Source of the DNA: Candidatus Vogelbacteria bacterium RIFOXYB1_FULL_42_16
Lineage (GTDB): Bacteria > Patescibacteriota > Minisyncoccia > Phycocordibacterales > XYD1-FULL-46-19
DNA: 42,263 nucleotides
Assembly: GCA_001823055.1 (NCBI GenBank)
Contig: MHTH01000006.1
Span: 1 to 42,263 of the forward strand
Reading direction: 5' to 3'
Below are positions 24,489 to 31,399 of the stretch, one piece after another (position 1 is the first letter of the stretch; each line of letters opens with the position of its first letter). The notes below the pieces were generated by a model, which was not told the DNA's origin, searched no databases, and saw only the letters and a list, made by a program, of their open reading frames with translations. Position numbers and translations under genes: made by a program.

Positions 24489-26426
24489 ATGAAGATCATC
24501 ACTGTCGCCCCTTTATCAAAAGCGATTTTTAAAGAAAACCTAACTTATTTTAGCGCTCAAGATTTGGAGATCGGCTCGATCGTTCTGATTCCCCTACGTA
24601 ATAAGATTATCGAAGCCCTAGTCACTGAGACGCACGAGACGGAAAACCTGAAAAGCGAGTTGCGATCTTCTGATTATCCGCTAAAAAAAATTAAGGCGGT
24701 TAAATATAAAAATTTTTTTGCCCCCGGCTTTATCGAGACTGCTCAAAAAACCGCTGATTTCTTTGTCGTCCCCTTAGGCCAAGTAATTAAAAGTTTTACC
24801 CCCCTCGCCCTTCTTTCATCGTCCACCAGTAAAACCAAAGAACAAAAAAATGATCGTACCGAAAAAAACGAGAAAAATTCTGCCTCAAAAACCAAAATTG
24901 AAAAATTCGTCCTGCAAGAACCGGATGAAGATCGCTTAGCTTTGTATAAAAAATTGATTCGTGAAGCCTTTGCCCAAAAACAATCGGTCTTTCTTTGTGC
25001 TCCTACTAATCACGACATCGGTCGCTTGGCTCAAACCTTGAGTCGAGGAATCGAGGATTATGTTTTTGTTTTACGGAGTGACGATCCACCTAAAAAACAA
25101 CTGACTAATTGGAAAAAAACTGCCAGCGCCGATCATCCGATCTTGATTATTGCCACCCCACTCTTTCTCTCTCTGTCTCGACCAGACATAAAGACTTTTA
25201 TTGTTGAAAGAGAAAACGCCACCGCTTATAAACAATTAACCAGACCATTCATTGATGCTCGTTTTTTTATTGAAAAATTGGCCGAAAGCCAAAGAGTAAA
25301 AATTGTTTTGGGTGATATTCTTTTGCGCAGTGAGACGATCGAACGCAGCCGCAATGGTGAATTAGCGCCCCTGTCGCCGATCACCTACCGATCTTTTACC
25401 AGCGCTCAAAAACAAATTTTAATAAATTTAAAGGAAAAGAAAGCCCAAGCGATAGATTTTGGTCTGGCAGTCAGCGAAGAATTGGCCACCTTGATCAGCC
25501 AAACCGACCCCAACGAACGCTGGTTTATTTTTTCCGGCCGACGCGGTTTAAATCCTCTAACGGTCTGCGGTGATTGCGGTTATACTTTTTCTTGTCCTCA
25601 TTGTCATATTCCCCTCACCCTCCATCAACCCAAATCAAATATCAAGAAATCAACGGAAAATTATTTTCTCTGTCATAAATGCGGTCATGTTTCGTCACCA
25701 GAGGATAAATGTCGACATTGTGGTGGTTGGAAATTGGCCTTGCTCGGATCGGGCACGGAAAAAATCGAGGCGGAACTGAAAAAATTACTGCCTCAAGCTA
25801 AAATTTGGCGTTTGGACAGCGATCAAGTCAAGACTGGTCAAAAAACAGTTGAGATTATCCGTGATTTTTATTCTTCTCCCGGTGCTATTTTAATCGGCAC
25901 CGAGATGGCTCTTTTCCATCTGACAGAAAAAATCGAAAATATCGCTATCACTAGTATCGACGCCTATTTTTCCATTCCCGAATTTCGTATTAATGAAAAG
26001 GTCTTTAACATCCTCTTGCGCTTGCGCCATCTGGCTGTGAAAAATTTTGTCATCCAAACTCGCAATTCGGAAGAAGAAGTTTTAAGCTTGGCTTTAAATG
26101 GCAACTCGACCGAATTTCATCGGCGCGAATTATTGGAAAGAAAAAAACTAAAATATCCGCCTTTTTCTCTACTGATTAAAATTTCGGTCAAAAGTAGTCA
26201 CCTAGCGCTAGTAGAAGCGCTGGAAACTCTAAAAGAAGAGCATCTCACTCCGTGGCAGACCGTCATTTATGACAGTTTCGGACCGGCCTCTTTAAACCAT
26301 GAAGCCACCACCAATCTGCTTTTACGCTTGCCAACCACTGATTGGCCTAAAAAAGAAATTTTAGATCTCTTGCGCCAATTGCCACCGACTTTTGTGATCA
26401 ACGTCGATCCGGAAAATATCTTTTAA
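24489..26426 (+). CDS. priA: Primosomal protein N' (PriA) with degenerate ATPase motifs
   Basis: A 645-aa replication-restart protein. The 3'-binding domain (1-100), the zinc region with four CxxC pairs (VCGDC, SCPHC, LCHKC, KCRHC, about 365-425) and the C-terminal domain (GTEKIEAELKKLLPQAKIWRLDSDQ onward) are clear PriA features. The helicase core is not intact. At the Walker A position (168-178) it reads FLCAPTNHDIG instead of GxTGSGKT, and DEEH is ERENATAYKQ (240-249). ATP-driven unwinding is therefore unlikely; it may act as a DNA-structure and primosome scaffold, as proposed for degenerate PriA of actinobacteria. It leads the priA-def-fmt cluster. Confidence 0.88.
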   Translation: MKIITVAPLSKAIFKENLTYFSAQDLEIGSIVLIPLRNKIIEALVTETHETENLKSELRSSDYPLKKIKAVKYKNFFAPGFIETAQKTADFFVVPLGQVIKSFTPLALLSSSTSKTKEQKNDRTEKNEKNSASKTKIEKFVLQEPDEDRLALYKKLIREAFAQKQSVFLCAPTNHDIGRLAQTLSRGIEDYVFVLRSDDPPKKQLTNWKKTASADHPILIIATPLFLSLSRPDIKTFIVERENATAYKQLTRPFIDARFFIEKLAESQRVKIVLGDILLRSETIERSRNGELAPLSPITYRSFTSAQKQILINLKEKKAQAIDFGLAVSEELATLISQTDPNERWFIFSGRRGLNPLTVCGDCGYTFSCPHCHIPLTLHQPKSNIKKSTENYFLCHKCGHVSSPEDKCRHCGGWKLALLGSGTEKIEAELKKLLPQAKIWRLDSDQVKTGQKTVEIIRDFYSSPGAILIGTEMALFHLTEKIENIAITSIDAYFSIPEFRINEKVFNILLRLRHLAVKNFVIQTRNSEEEVLSLALNGNSTEFHRRELLERKKLKYPPFSLLIKISVKSSHLALVEALETLKEEHLTPWQTVIYDSFGPASLNHEATTNLLLRLPTTDWPKKEILDLLRQLPPTFVINVDPENIF

Positions 26427-26475
26427 GTAAGTTTGAGATTCAAAATATAAAGTTCAAAACGGTAAATTTTTTAAT

Positions 26476-26504
26476 TTTCAATTATTAAAGTTTCGTGTTA
26501 TAAT
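26476..26504 (+). promoter_or_regulatory. Predicted def-fmt promoter
   Basis: TTTCAA (26476-26481), 17-bp spacer, TATAAT (26499-26504), 29 nt before the def ATG at 26534. The -10 is perfect. Confidence 0.65.
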
Positions 26505-26533
26505 CTACCTATCTAAGTAAAAAGGTAAATTTG

Positions 26534-27043
26534 ATGGCAAAAATCCTCCAAAAAGACAATAAAATTTTGCGCGCTAAATCGGTCGAGATCGATCCGAAGT
26601 CAATTGGTGGCACCAAAATTAAAAAATTGCTGGCTGAAATGATTACGATCCTCGATGCTTGCCCAGACGGCGCCGCTCTCGCCGCCCCGCAAATCGGGGT
26701 CAATTGGCGAATTTTTGTAGTTTCCAAAAAAATCTTTACTGATCAAAATGACCAGCCAGATCCCAAAGCCAAAGATATCATTTTTATTAATCCTCGCTTG
26801 GTCAAAATTTCCAAGAAAAAGAAAAAGTTGGAAGAAGGTTGTTTGTCGGTGCGAGGCGTTTTTGGTGAAATCGATCGAGCCGAAAAAGCCACCGTTGAAG
26901 CCTATAATGAATTTGGTCAGAAATTTTCCTACACCGGCGCCGGCCTGATGGCGCAAATTTTTCAACACGAGTTGGATCACTTAGATGGTGTGTTGTTTAT
27001 CGATAAAGCTAAAAATCTGGCTCAAGTCGATCTCTTAAACTAG
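26534..27043 (+). CDS. def: Peptide deformylase
   Basis: Removes the N-formyl group from new proteins, using a metal ion. The 169-aa protein shows the three family motifs: ALAAPQIGV (about 48-56), EEGCLSVRG (C103) and QHELDHLDGV (H145, E146, H149). The start is the ATG at 26534; a TTG one codon earlier is in frame but less likely. It is 5 nt before fmt, the standard def-fmt pair. Confidence 0.95.
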   Translation: MAKILQKDNKILRAKSVEIDPKSIGGTKIKKLLAEMITILDACPDGAALAAPQIGVNWRIFVVSKKIFTDQNDQPDPKAKDIIFINPRLVKISKKKKKLEEGCLSVRGVFGEIDRAEKATVEAYNEFGQKFSYTGAGLMAQIFQHELDHLDGVLFIDKAKNLAQVDLLN

Positions 27044-27048
27044 ATTTT

Positions 27049-27972
27049 ATGTCTGACAATAAACCAACTTTTGTTTTTTTTGGCACCGATGAATTCAGTG
27101 TCCAAGTTCTAGAAACATTAAGAGAGGACAACCTAATCCCGTCTTTGATTATTACCGTACCCGACAAACCTAAAGGCCGAAAAATGGTTTTGACTCCACC
27201 GCCAGTTAAAACTTGGGCGGAAGCGAACGAAATTGAAGTAATCCAACCAGCCTCGCTAACTCACTTGGAGGTGAAACCTCCAAGTGAGTTAATCGAAAAG
27301 CTAAAAGTTTACCCCGTAGCGAAAAATTTAAATTTTTCTGGTACTGGGGCTATAACATATAACCTTTTCCTCGTAGCCTCTTACGGTCAGATTATTCCTC
27401 GAGCGATTTTGGATCTACCTAAAAACGACACCCTAAATATCCATCCCTCGCTCCTGCCAAAATATCGCGGTCCATCACCACTCGAAACAGTGATCCTAAA
27501 TGGTGACCGAGGAACCGGCGTCACGATTATCAAACTTGATGCGGAAATGGATCACGGACCGATTATTGCTCAAGAAAAATTTTCTTTAGACGATAAGAAT
27601 GATTTTATTAGCCTGCGCGATAAAAGCGCCAGACTGGGCGCGGAAATGTTAATAAAAATTTTACCGGCTTATCTAGCTGGAGAAATCGTCCCGCAAGAAC
27701 AAGATCATTCCCAAGCCACGCTGACCAAGAAATTCACTAAAGAAGATGGCTACTTAAATCCGAATGATACCGATTTGGTTAATTGGCGTAAAATTCTCGC
27801 TCTCAATCCTTGGCCCGGCGCTTATATTTTAATTGAAAAAGATGACCTTAAAATCCGTTTGGCGGTCAAATCAGCTCATCTTGATGACCAAGGTCAATTA
27901 ATCTACGATCGGGTAGTGCCAGCCGGAAAAAAAGAGATGTCTTGGTCTGATTTTCAGCACGGGTTAAAATAA
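27049..27972 (+). CDS. fmt: Methionyl-tRNA formyltransferase with palindromic in-frame insertions
   Basis: Formylates initiator Met-tRNA using 10-formyl-THF. Core motifs are present: FVFFGTDEFSVQVLETL, VPDKPKGRKMVLTPPPVKTWA, LNIHPSLLPKYRGPSPLETVI and GVTIIKLDAEMDHGPIIA; Asn, His and Asp of the active site are in place. Between EVIQPASL and LFLVASYGQIIP (residues 70-106) there are extra residues compared with what I expect for Fmt. They are encoded by two palindromic DNA segments (27257-27291 and 27314-27347). The reading frame is kept. The stop codon lies inside the left arm of element R2. Confidence 0.92.
   Translation: MSDNKPTFVFFGTDEFSVQVLETLREDNLIPSLIITVPDKPKGRKMVLTPPPVKTWAEANEIEVIQPASLTHLEVKPPSELIEKLKVYPVAKNLNFSGTGAITYNLFLVASYGQIIPRAILDLPKNDTLNIHPSLLPKYRGPSPLETVILNGDRGTGVTIIKLDAEMDHGPIIAQEKFSLDDKNDFISLRDKSARLGAEMLIKILPAYLAGEIVPQEQDHSQATLTKKFTKEDGYLNPNDTDLVNWRKILALNPWPGAYILIEKDDLKIRLAVKSAHLDDQGQLIYDRVVPAGKKEMSWSDFQHGLK
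27257..27291. repeat. Perfect palindrome inside fmt (segment 1)
   Basis: Arms TAACTCACTTGGAGGT (27257-27272) and ACCTCCAAGTGAGTTA (27276-27291) around GAA: a perfect 16-bp stem within coding sequence, translated as LTHLEVKPPSELI. Confidence 0.9.
27314..27347. repeat. Imperfect palindrome inside fmt (segment 2)
   Basis: The centre AAAAATTTAAATTTTT is flanked by CCCCGTAGCG on the left and CTGGTACTGGGG on the right. With two bulges and one mismatch these pair (CCCC/GGGG, GTA/TAC, GAAAAATTT/AAATTTTTC). It is translated as part of VYPVAKNLNFSGTGAITYN. Confidence 0.7.
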
Positions 27973-28237
27973 GACCAAAACTTGTCGAAGGCACACCTTT
28001 TTAGGGGGTCGTCCTCCTTCGCTTCCGCTACGGCGGGACAAGTGAGGTTGTTGAACTGATGTGCGAGATTGGATGTCGCACAAAATTTGTTAAAAAAACT
28101 TACTTAATTTCAAAATGGTTGGGCTTGGGTCTGGGTTTTGAAATTAAGTAAGTTTTTAAACAAATTTATTTCGTAGTGTAAGAAAAATCCGTACCCTAAA
28201 AAGGTGGTGCCGAGTAAAAAGTTTTGGTCTTATTTTA
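27965..28237. repeat. Long hairpin element R2 (second copy of the R1/R2 family)
   Basis: A 273-nt inverted structure between the convergent genes fmt and hpf, and the whole content of that gap. Outer arms of 19 bp are perfect (27965-27983 and 28219-28237, beginning TAAAATAAGACC) and include the fmt stop. The core arms ACCTTTTTAGGG (27995-28006) and CCCTAAAAAGGT (28194-28205) match R1, as do the unpaired GGTCGT and ATCCGTA. The outermost pairs differ from R1 on both strands, so pairing is kept while sequence is not. Nested inside is a further inverted repeat (28083-28167). Confidence 0.82.
28083..28167. repeat. Inverted repeat nested in R2
   Basis: About 32-bp near-perfect arms (28083-28115 and 28136-28167), including ACTTACTTAATTTCAAAA and its exact complement, around a G/T-rich loop of 20 nt (TGGTTGGGCTTGGGTCTGGG). 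R1 lacks it, so it appears to be an insertion into the loop of R2. Confidence 0.8.
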
Positions 28238-28255
28238 GTCCGCTCTTCCTCTCGC

Positions 28256-28621
28256 CTACCCCCGCCAACCGCGAAAAAGATTTTTAATCGCTCGGCCACC
28301 ACGCCGAAAAATAGATTTTTGTCTTTTATCATACTTGTTGACTTCCCGCATCATCAGGTCTTTGGCACCATCAACCGCCAAATACATATCTTCATTTTCC
28401 GCTACCGTCCGCAACTGTTTACCGCGATAAACCAGATTCATTTCCGCTCGAAAAATTTGACCAGTTTTATGATGATGAGTAATCAAGCCAACTTCCACAT
28501 TGATTTGCGAATTATCTGCTTGGTCGCCGAGTCTTTTTTCCAGATTGGATATTTTTTCCCGAATATAACTATTCAGCGCCGGCGTCAATTCCAAACTCAA
28601 GGCCTTGATATTAGTAATCAT
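28256..28621 (-). CDS. hpf: Ribosome hibernation-promoting factor, short HPF/RaiA type
   Basis: A 121-aa protein that binds the 30S decoding region to store inactive ribosomes. Family features: MITNIKALSLELTPALNSYIREKISNLEKRLG, then INVEVGLITHHHKTGQIFRAEMNLVYRGKQLRTVAENEDMYLAVDGAKDLMMREVNKYD. The basic tail RRGGRAIKNLFRGWRG lacks the long dimerisation domain, so it is a short form. A plausible promoter, TTGAGT-18-TAAAAA, lies at 28659-28630 on the minus strand. Confidence 0.9.
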   Translation of the reverse strand: MITNIKALSLELTPALNSYIREKISNLEKRLGDQADNSQINVEVGLITHHHKTGQIFRAEMNLVYRGKQLRTVAENEDMYLAVDGAKDLMMREVNKYDKRQKSIFRRGGRAIKNLFRGWRG

Positions 28622-28675
28622 AGAGTTATTTTTTAAAAAAATTGTTAATTCCGACTCAAAAACTACCTCTTTTGA

Positions 28676-28909
28676 TTATAACACCAGATTGTCTGGTAAG
28701 GAAAAAATCTTGCTCGGACTATGATGCCCGCTAACAATTCTGATTTGGCCATCTTTCAGTCCCAATTCATGAGCCACGAGTTTTATAATACCCTGATTGG
28801 CCAAATTTCTCTCGGCTGGCGCCTGCACCCACACTCGCCAAGTGTCAGTCGAGATTTTTTCTATTTTATCTTCTTTGGCTTCGGGCACCGCCCGAATTTT
28901 TAAATACAC
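28676..28909 (-). CDS. DUF167 (YggU-like) small protein
   Basis: A 77-aa protein with the DUF167 pattern: MYLKIRAVPEAKEDKIEKI, VWVQAPAERNLANQGIIKLVAHELGL, then QIRIVSGHHSPSKIFSL. The family is widespread and its biochemical role is unclear. It sits 41 nt downstream of the recombinase gene and could share its transcript. Confidence 0.9.
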   Translation of the reverse strand: MYLKIRAVPEAKEDKIEKISTDTWRVWVQAPAERNLANQGIIKLVAHELGLKDGQIRIVSGHHSPSKIFSLPDNLVL

Positions 28910-28950
28910 GATATCAAAAAATTAATAATTAAAAAATTAGAGGCTTTTGA

Positions 28951-29763
28951 TTACAACGGGCTCTTGATATTTTTCAGCGCCGGATTGGTCACATGAGTGT
29001 AAATCTGCGTCGTACGGATATTGGCGTGACCCAAGAGTTCCTGAACGAAACGAATATCAGTGCCATTTTCCAATAAATGCGTAGCGAATGAATGCCGTAA
29101 ACTATGAAAAGTGGCTTCTTTATTGACGCTAGACAGTTTCAAAGCTCTTTCAAAAACCATTTGCGCTGTCCGTTCGGTTAGCTTGCCACCTCGTTCGCTC
29201 TCAAAAACGAAATCATCACCCGATTTGCCGGCAATTAAATTTCTCAAATTATTGACTAGCTTGTCCGGCACCAAAGTTATTCGGTCTTTCTTGCCCTTAG
29301 CTTCTTTAAGATGGATAGTAAGTTCTTCTAAATTCAAGTCCCTGACTTTCAAATTGATGGCTTCGCTTACTCGCAAACCGGCGCCGTAAGACAATGTTAA
29401 TAGTAAAAGGTGTTTGGCATTTTTAACTGTTGCAAGTAAATCCTGTATTTCCTGACGACTCAAGACAACTGGTAACGATTTATTGCGTTTGGCAAATCTG
29501 ATATTAAATGTCTCCGATGATCTGATTACATCATGATAAAAATATTTGATAGCATTGAGATAGAGGTTAATGGTTTGCGATGAGTAATCCTTGTCTTGTT
29601 TTGATAATAAATATTCTCTAATATTGCCTTGATCCAATTTGTCTAAATTTGATTGTTTATAATTAAAATAATCCTCCAAGCATGATAAATAAGCATCGAT
29701 TGTCTTAGGGCTGTAATTGCGTATTTTTAGCTCCGTTTTTACTCGTTCTAATAATTGTTGCAT
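28951..29763 (-). CDS. Tyrosine recombinase, integron-integrase-like without the IntI insertion
   Basis: A 270-aa site-specific recombinase. The N-terminal SAM-like core-binding domain (1-85, KTELKIRNYSPKTIDAYLSCLEDYF) is followed by the catalytic domain. It has R131 (GAGLRVSEAINL), Lys in AKGKKDR (156-161), H220-xx-R223 (FHSLRHSFATHLLE), H246 (LLGHANIRTTQIYTHV) and nucleophile Y255. The end, THVTNPALKNIKSPL, resembles integron integrases, which end in a xSPLD-type tail. However, the distance from the Lys to HxxR is about 64 residues, as in XerC/D, not the roughly 100 of IntI1, so the extra IntI helix is missing. Position next to an attC array makes it the likely cassette integrase; a Xer housekeeping role is the alternative. 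Confidence 0.88.
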   Translation of the reverse strand: MQQLLERVKTELKIRNYSPKTIDAYLSCLEDYFNYKQSNLDKLDQGNIREYLLSKQDKDYSSQTINLYLNAIKYFYHDVIRSSETFNIRFAKRNKSLPVVLSRQEIQDLLATVKNAKHLLLLTLSYGAGLRVSEAINLKVRDLNLEELTIHLKEAKGKKDRITLVPDKLVNNLRNLIAGKSGDDFVFESERGGKLTERTAQMVFERALKLSSVNKEATFHSLRHSFATHLLENGTDIRFVQELLGHANIRTTQIYTHVTNPALKNIKSPL

Positions 29764-29861
29764 GTATTTAGGGTTTATTGCTATAATTAGGTCATGGACA
29801 ATTTGTCTGCCATTCGTCTTTCATACGTCTATTAGTATTATATCACAAAACTATTCGCATA

Positions 29862-29876
29862 GAAACTAGTTGGACG
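29862..29876 (+). other. attI-like recombination site
   Basis: GTTGGAC (29869-29875) fits the core GTTRRRY, with the inferred crossover between G29869 and T29870. It lies between the recombinase start and the first cassette. TTGGACGA to the right belongs to cassette A, because its complement TCGTCCAA is found at that cassette's attC. The left boundary of the site is not defined by sequence alone. Confidence 0.75.
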
Positions 29877-29911
29877 AAATAGCAAAAACCTCTTTACTTT
29901 TTATTAAAATT

Positions 29912-29940
29912 TTGACAGTTTATTATTAATCATACAAAAT
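29912..29940 (+). promoter_or_regulatory. Predicted promoter inside cassette A
   Basis: Perfect TTGACA (29912-29917), 17-bp spacer, CAAAAT (29935-29940). Transcription would begin just past 29941, which excludes an ATG at 29941 as start and supports the SD-led ATG at 29986. The -35 lies in the cassette's terminal inverted repeat. Confidence 0.55.
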
Positions 29941-29985
29941 ATGAAGACACCAGACCAAATGGTACCTTATCTAAAGGAGAAAAAA

Positions 29986-30363
29986 ATGGACATCGAGAAA
30001 AAAGAGTTGCACCAGCCAGTCCTTCATATTTTAAAGGAAACGGCAGAAAAGTTTCGCTCTTTAGACCAGGAAGCAGATGTAGCCCTTCAAAGCAAGCGTG
30101 ACACTGCAACCTATAAGCAAAAACTTGAAGAACGAGCGAAACTTTTAATCAATCTTCCAAATCTTTTGTCGGGTAAATTGGAAGACCTTGATTCAGAAGT
30201 TAAGCAAAGAATTGTGCGTGATATTGAATGGTTTGCAACAAGTGCAAATGAAGCGTTGGAGAATAATAATGGTTTTGCGCTTGGAGTACTGCTCACGCAC
30301 CAAGGTAGTAAAAATACCGACAAAAACGATTTGGAAGAATTGATTGCCTTGCTTGAAAAATAA
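29986..30363 (+). CDS. Cassette A protein, unknown function
   Basis: A 125-aa soluble, helical, charged protein I do not recognise: MDIEKKELHQPVLHILKETAEKF, a Lys/Glu/Gln-rich helix, then LLINLPNLLSGKLEDLDSEV and FATSANEALENNNGFALGVLLTHQG. The ATG at 29986 is chosen because AAAGGAG precedes it by 6 nt; an in-frame ATG at 29941 has no such signal and abuts the promoter. No signal peptide or membrane helix. Codon use is more AT-rich than in the core genes, in keeping with cassette cargo. Confidence 0.75.
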   Translation: MDIEKKELHQPVLHILKETAEKFRSLDQEADVALQSKRDTATYKQKLEERAKLLINLPNLLSGKLEDLDSEVKQRIVRDIEWFATSANEALENNNGFALGVLLTHQGSKNTDKNDLEELIALLEK

Positions 30364-30408
30364 ACTGTCAAAATTTCTTTTTTAATCGGAGTCGGCTTTT
30401 GCTACATC

Positions 30409-30604
30409 GTCCAACACGGGATAAGCGGTTCAGGATTGGCACTCATTTTATAAAATAATGTGTGTGCCAATCCTTCTCCCAAATTCGTTTCCCTTTTATT
30501 TCAAATACATCAATGATTAGTGTGTTTAAAATAATTGAGAAGTGTATATCAAGTTTAACAAATTAAATCGGGAAACGAACTTCGCTTATCCCGATACGTT
30601 ATAT
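30409..30604 (+). other. attC-like site of cassette A, large and branched
   Basis: R'' GTCCAAC (30409-30415), L'' CGGGATAAGCG (30417-30427), L' CGCTTATCCCG (30583-30593, exact complement), R' GTTATAT (30598-30604). The 196-nt site is long for attC. Its loop carries two more stems: AGGATTGGCAC/GTGCCAATCCT (30432-30442, 30464-30474) and TTCGTTTCCC/GGGAAACGAA (30484-30493, 30570-30579). Together with the cassette B leader it accounts for the 316-nt stretch without a gene. Confidence 0.82.
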
Positions 30605-30648
30605 GAAATAATGAAAAATTCTTTTTGCCCTACTGGGCAAAATTAATC

Positions 30649-30676
30649 GGGACAAATTTATTTTTAAAATTAAAAT
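30649..30676 (+). promoter_or_regulatory. Predicted promoter inside cassette B
   Basis: GGGACA (30649-30654), 16-bp spacer, TAAAAT (30671-30676), then ATT and the ATG at 30680, which implies a leaderless message. The -35 is a 4/6 match. Confidence 0.4.
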
Positions 30677-30679
30677 ATT

Positions 30680-31345
30680 ATGAAAAAAATCGCAACTATC
30701 GTTTTAGTTATTGTGCTTTTAATCGTAGCTGGCACATTATCATTTTTAATATTTAACAAGCAAAAACCAAATAACCAAATTTCTTTAACTGGTATTGATT
30801 CATCACAAATCAGGCCGGAAATAAAAATTTATCTTGATGAATTATACGACAGCGAAATTACATCAATAGAACACACAACCGATAGTATAGAGGAAAGCAC
30901 AAGAAGGTTTCCTGATAATCCTAAAATTTTTGAAGCTGGCAGATTTAAAGTTGTTCTTAATAATGACGGCGATAAAAAAGTAATGATTTTTCAAACCGAA
31001 GAAAAAGTAGGCCATATCGCGCCAGTTATTCCCGGTAAAACTGATGTTGGCGGCTATGTTGAAATTCAAAGAAATCCAGAAAGTGACAATTCCGAGGATA
31101 TAGCGCATACGACCCAAAGTATTGAAAATCAAGATAAATTAAACAATATTGCTGATTTAAAACTAAATGAATTTGAACTGGATTATTTAATTAGAATATT
31201 GTACAAAAAGTTTGAAAAACCATTGACTGATGAGCAGGCGCAAAATTTAAATGAAATTAAAGATTATGCCCTGGCGATTAAATTTAGTGGCAGGGATGGC
31301 ATAACCCAATATCATAATAGTTTGGTTAATGAATTAAAAAAATAA
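30680..31345 (+). CDS. Cassette B protein, single-pass membrane protein of unknown function
   Basis: A 221-aa protein with an N-terminal membrane anchor (about 4-25, ATIVLVIVLLIVAGTLSFLIF) and an acidic outer domain of about 190 residues (IRPEIKIYLDELYDSEITSIEH, FEAGRFKVVLNNDGDKKVMIFQTEEKVGHIAPVIPGKTDVGGYVEIQ, then a helical end DEQAQNLNEIKDYALAIKF). No family recognised and no Cys. Its stop lies inside the right terminal arm of the cassette. Confidence 0.75.
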   Translation: MKKIATIVLVIVLLIVAGTLSFLIFNKQKPNNQISLTGIDSSQIRPEIKIYLDELYDSEITSIEHTTDSIEESTRRFPDNPKIFEAGRFKVVLNNDGDKKVMIFQTEEKVGHIAPVIPGKTDVGGYVEIQRNPESDNSEDIAHTTQSIENQDKLNNIADLKLNEFELDYLIRILYKKFEKPLTDEQAQNLNEIKDYALAIKFSGRDGITQYHNSLVNELKK

Positions 31346-31399
31346 ATTTGTCCCGATGAATAATTCGCTAATCGCGAATTAAGAATTTTTCATTACATC

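Larger units (their letters stand above)
29870..30598 (+). mobile_element. Gene cassette A
   Basis: A 729-bp unit from the attI crossover to the crossover in attC A, holding one gene (29986-30363). Its left end (29869-29924) and the sequence before and in R'' (30359-30415) are complementary in three blocks: GTTGGACGA, TAGCAAAA, and an 18-bp block that contains TTGACAG. The stop codon of the gene lies inside the right arm. Confidence 0.85.

Noticed and set aside
27965-28237. R2 as a classical MITE
   Set aside because: The terminal bases of R1 and R2 differ, no target-site duplication is visible, and the R2 outer arm overlaps the fmt coding end. A mobile origin is still possible but not by this pattern.
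28951-29763. Plain chromosomal XerC/D with a dif site
   Set aside because: The catalytic spacing is Xer-like, but three attC-like sites with exact cassette-boundary logic begin 106 nt upstream, and the C-terminal tail is integron-like. A dif-like 28-mer was not seen. Kept as the alternative.
29941-29985. Earlier ATG at 29941 for the cassette A gene
   Set aside because: It directly abuts the predicted -10, so it would not be transcribed from that promoter, and it has no SD; the ATG at 29986 has AAAGGAG at 6 nt.
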